Origin: an uncultured Clostridia bacterium
Lineage (GTDB): Bacteria; Bacillota; Clostridia; Oscillospirales; Ruminococcaceae
Assembly (NCBI GenBank): GCA_947631585.1
Contig: CANRLY010000093.1
Coordinates: forward strand, 1 to 7,322
DNA length: 7,322 nt
Direction: 5' to 3'
In this document: positions 6,791-7,322 of the stretch, piece by piece
Layout: the number at the start of each line of letters is the position of its first letter
How positions within the stretch are numbered: position 1 is the stretch's first letter
Translations under genes and position numbers: made by a program
Notes under the pieces: model-generated
Told to the model about the DNA's origin: nothing
What the model saw: the letters and a program-made list of their open reading frames with translations, nothing else
Database searches by the model: none

Positions 6791-6983
6791 AAAATACGGC
6801 AGGTGTCCTGACTTATGATAAGCGATGCCAAAGCTCCGCAAAAGAACAGCTTCATCGGGTCGGGAGACTAAAAGATGGCGTGCTGCCCTTGATCTTGTCA
6901 AATACAGTAATGGCGGTTGTTCCGGATTTGAACCGGATTTTCCTTTTCATCTACTCAGCTAACAACTTTTCAAACCGTATTTT
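6791..6983 (-). promoter_or_regulatory. Cobalamin riboswitch (aptamer)
   Basis: Read on the - strand, the leader contains all landmarks of a cobalamin riboswitch. A perfect nine-pair P1 is formed by AAAATACGG (6983-6975) and CCGTATTTT (6799-6791). The conserved core includes GGAAAATCCGG (6943-6933), ATCCGGAACA (6927-6918) and CCGCCATTACTGTA (6916-6903). The near-invariant B12 box AAGTCAGGACACCTGCC lies at 6814-6798. A five-pair hairpin TCCGG/CCGGA (6937-6933 with 6925-6921) matches the internal helix. This RNA class binds adenosyl- or other cobalamins and usually represses B12 uptake genes when the vitamin is plentiful. It lies between the operon promoter and the DUF4430 lipoprotein, which assigns the downstream ECF system to cobalamin. 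Confidence 0.94.
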
Positions 6984-7011
6984 CTTGTAATACAGATATT
7001 CAGTTGCAAAT

Positions 7012-7040
7012 ATGTTAGCACAGAATTTGAATTTTGTCAA
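7012..7040 (-). promoter_or_regulatory. Promoter of the cobalamin uptake operon
   Basis: On the - strand, a perfect TTGACA (7040-7035) and TAACAT (7017-7012) are separated by 17 bases. TGC directly precedes the -10, giving an extended -10 element. Transcription would start near 7005, about 20 bases before the riboswitch P1 helix, leaving a leader of about 315 bases ahead of the lipoprotein start. Confidence 0.78.
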
Positions 7041-7052
7041 GAGCTCATAATG

Positions 7053-7209
7053 CTCAAACCGCCAGCGGCGCAATTTCTCCGAACTGACGGTTGCGGTCAG
7101 CTCTCATTTGGTGTATAATGAAACTGTAACGCTCAATGCAGAATTAAGCCCGTTTATATGAAATTTGAACTCAACCAGCGGTAGAATGAGCCAAACTCAA
7201 CCGCCGGTT
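7053..7209. repeat. Three related CTCAACC/GCGG repeats with palindromes
   Basis: Three variants of a short GC-rich motif lie in the intergenic region: CTCAAACCGCCAGCGG (7053-7068), CTCAACCAGCGGT (7170-7182) and CTCAACCGCCGGT (7196-7208). The last two match at 13 of 15 positions when AAC is included (7168-7182 and 7194-7208). The first contains the inverted repeat CCGC-CA-GCGG (7059-7068). The last contains the palindrome AACCG-C-CGGTT (7199-7209), just before the promoter of the regulator gene. They could be operator sites, but this is inference. Confidence 0.35.
7091..7119 (+). promoter_or_regulatory. Promoter without an obvious adjacent gene
   Basis: TTGCGG (7091-7096) and a perfect TATAAT (7114-7119) are separated by 17 bases. 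The -35 overlaps a five-pair hairpin, CTGAC (7084-7088) with GTCAG (7096-7100). Transcription from here would begin near 7126 and run about 140 bases before the XRE regulator start, with only tiny reading frames between. It may be a second, upstream promoter for the regulator, giving a long leader. Confidence 0.5.
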
Positions 7210-7211
7210 CG

Positions 7212-7240
7212 TGTTGTTTTTCAAAAAACTGTGTTATGAT
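7212..7240 (+). promoter_or_regulatory. Extended -10 promoter of the XRE regulator
   Basis: TGTTATGAT (7232-7240) is an extended -10 (TGn followed by TATGAT). The -35 is weak: TGTTGT at 7212-7217 with 17-base spacing, or TTGTTT at 7214-7219 with 15. It lies 26 bases before the regulator ATG, so transcription would start about 18 bases upstream of it. A palindrome at 7199-7209 directly upstream is a candidate autoregulatory operator. Confidence 0.5.
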
Positions 7241-7265
7241 CGAGTCATGAAAGGAGGTGCCCGAT

Positions 7266-7322
7266 ATGGATCAGATCAAAATCGGAAAATTCATAGCAGC
7301 CAGCAGAAAGGAACATGGCATG
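7266..7322 (+). CDS. XRE-family helix-turn-helix regulator (5' end only)
   Basis: Only the first 19 codons are inside the window (MDQIKIGKFIAASRKEHGM). This matches the usual opening of Cro/C1-type regulators in Firmicutes, in which I-G-x-F-I-x-x-x-R-K-x-x-G forms helix 1 of the DNA-binding domain ahead of the TQxxLA recognition segment. The start is firm: AAAGGAGGT (7250-7258) lies seven bases upstream of the ATG. The regulated genes cannot be told. It is transcribed away from the cobalamin operon, with about 225 bases between their promoters and start, so control of that operon is possible but unsupported. Confidence 0.85.
   Translation, partial: MDQIKIGKFIAASRKEHGM

Noticed and set aside
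7186..7239. Small + strand reading frame of 17 codons (MSQTQPPVRVVFQKTVL) before the XRE gene
   Set aside because: It has no Shine-Dalgarno, and its stop overlaps the -10 of the regulator promoter. Length and composition give no support for coding, though a leader peptide cannot be excluded.
1..7322. CRISPR array, tRNA, rRNA or insertion sequence
   Set aside because: No regularly spaced direct repeats, no tRNA-like cloverleaf or rRNA segments, and no transposase or terminal inverted repeats with target duplication were seen.

Overview
The window looks like a chromosomal segment of a gut-type Clostridia bacterium (low-GC Gram-positive, Ruminococcaceae/Lachnospiraceae-like). The grounds are strong AGGAGG-type ribosome binding sites, a group-I ECF transporter of clostridial style, a Firmicutes-type cobalamin riboswitch, and an XRE regulator start typical of these organisms. 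The lineage is an inference from sequence style, not from a search.

Left part (1-2036, + strand): a possible 3' end of an upstream gene (1-123), then two overlapping genes. The first is a cytosolic beta-propeller/WD40-like protein (188-1033). The second is an aminoglycoside-phosphotransferase/choline-kinase-fold protein (1005-2036). The pair ends at a hairpin-rich region and a rho-independent terminator (about 2026-2123), which separates it from the convergent operon.

Central part (2223-7040, - strand): a three-gene operon read right to left. It has a strong extended -10 promoter (7012-7040), an unmistakable cobalamin (AdoCbl-type) riboswitch (6791-6983) and a candidate terminator/alternative-pairing expression platform (6705-6801). 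The genes are a lipoprotein with a C-terminal DUF4430 (transcobalamin-C-terminal-like) domain (5700-6689), an EcfT transmembrane protein (4838-5687), and an 880-residue polypeptide that fuses two EcfA-type ATPases to a membrane region ending in an ECF S component (2223-4865). Together they read as a self-contained ECF uptake system for cobalamin or a related corrinoid: surface binding lipoprotein, S component, paired ATPases and EcfT coupler, switched off by B12 through the leader RNA.

The most striking anomaly is that EcfT is split. Two reading frames carry its N- and C-terminal parts, and about 15 residues between the two coupling motifs appear to be missing, with a net frame change. As it stands the transporter would lack an intact coupler.

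Right end (7041-7322): a promoter-rich intergenic segment with GC-rich related repeats and palindromes, and two + strand promoters. These lead into the first 19 codons of an XRE-family helix-turn-helix regulator cut by the window edge.
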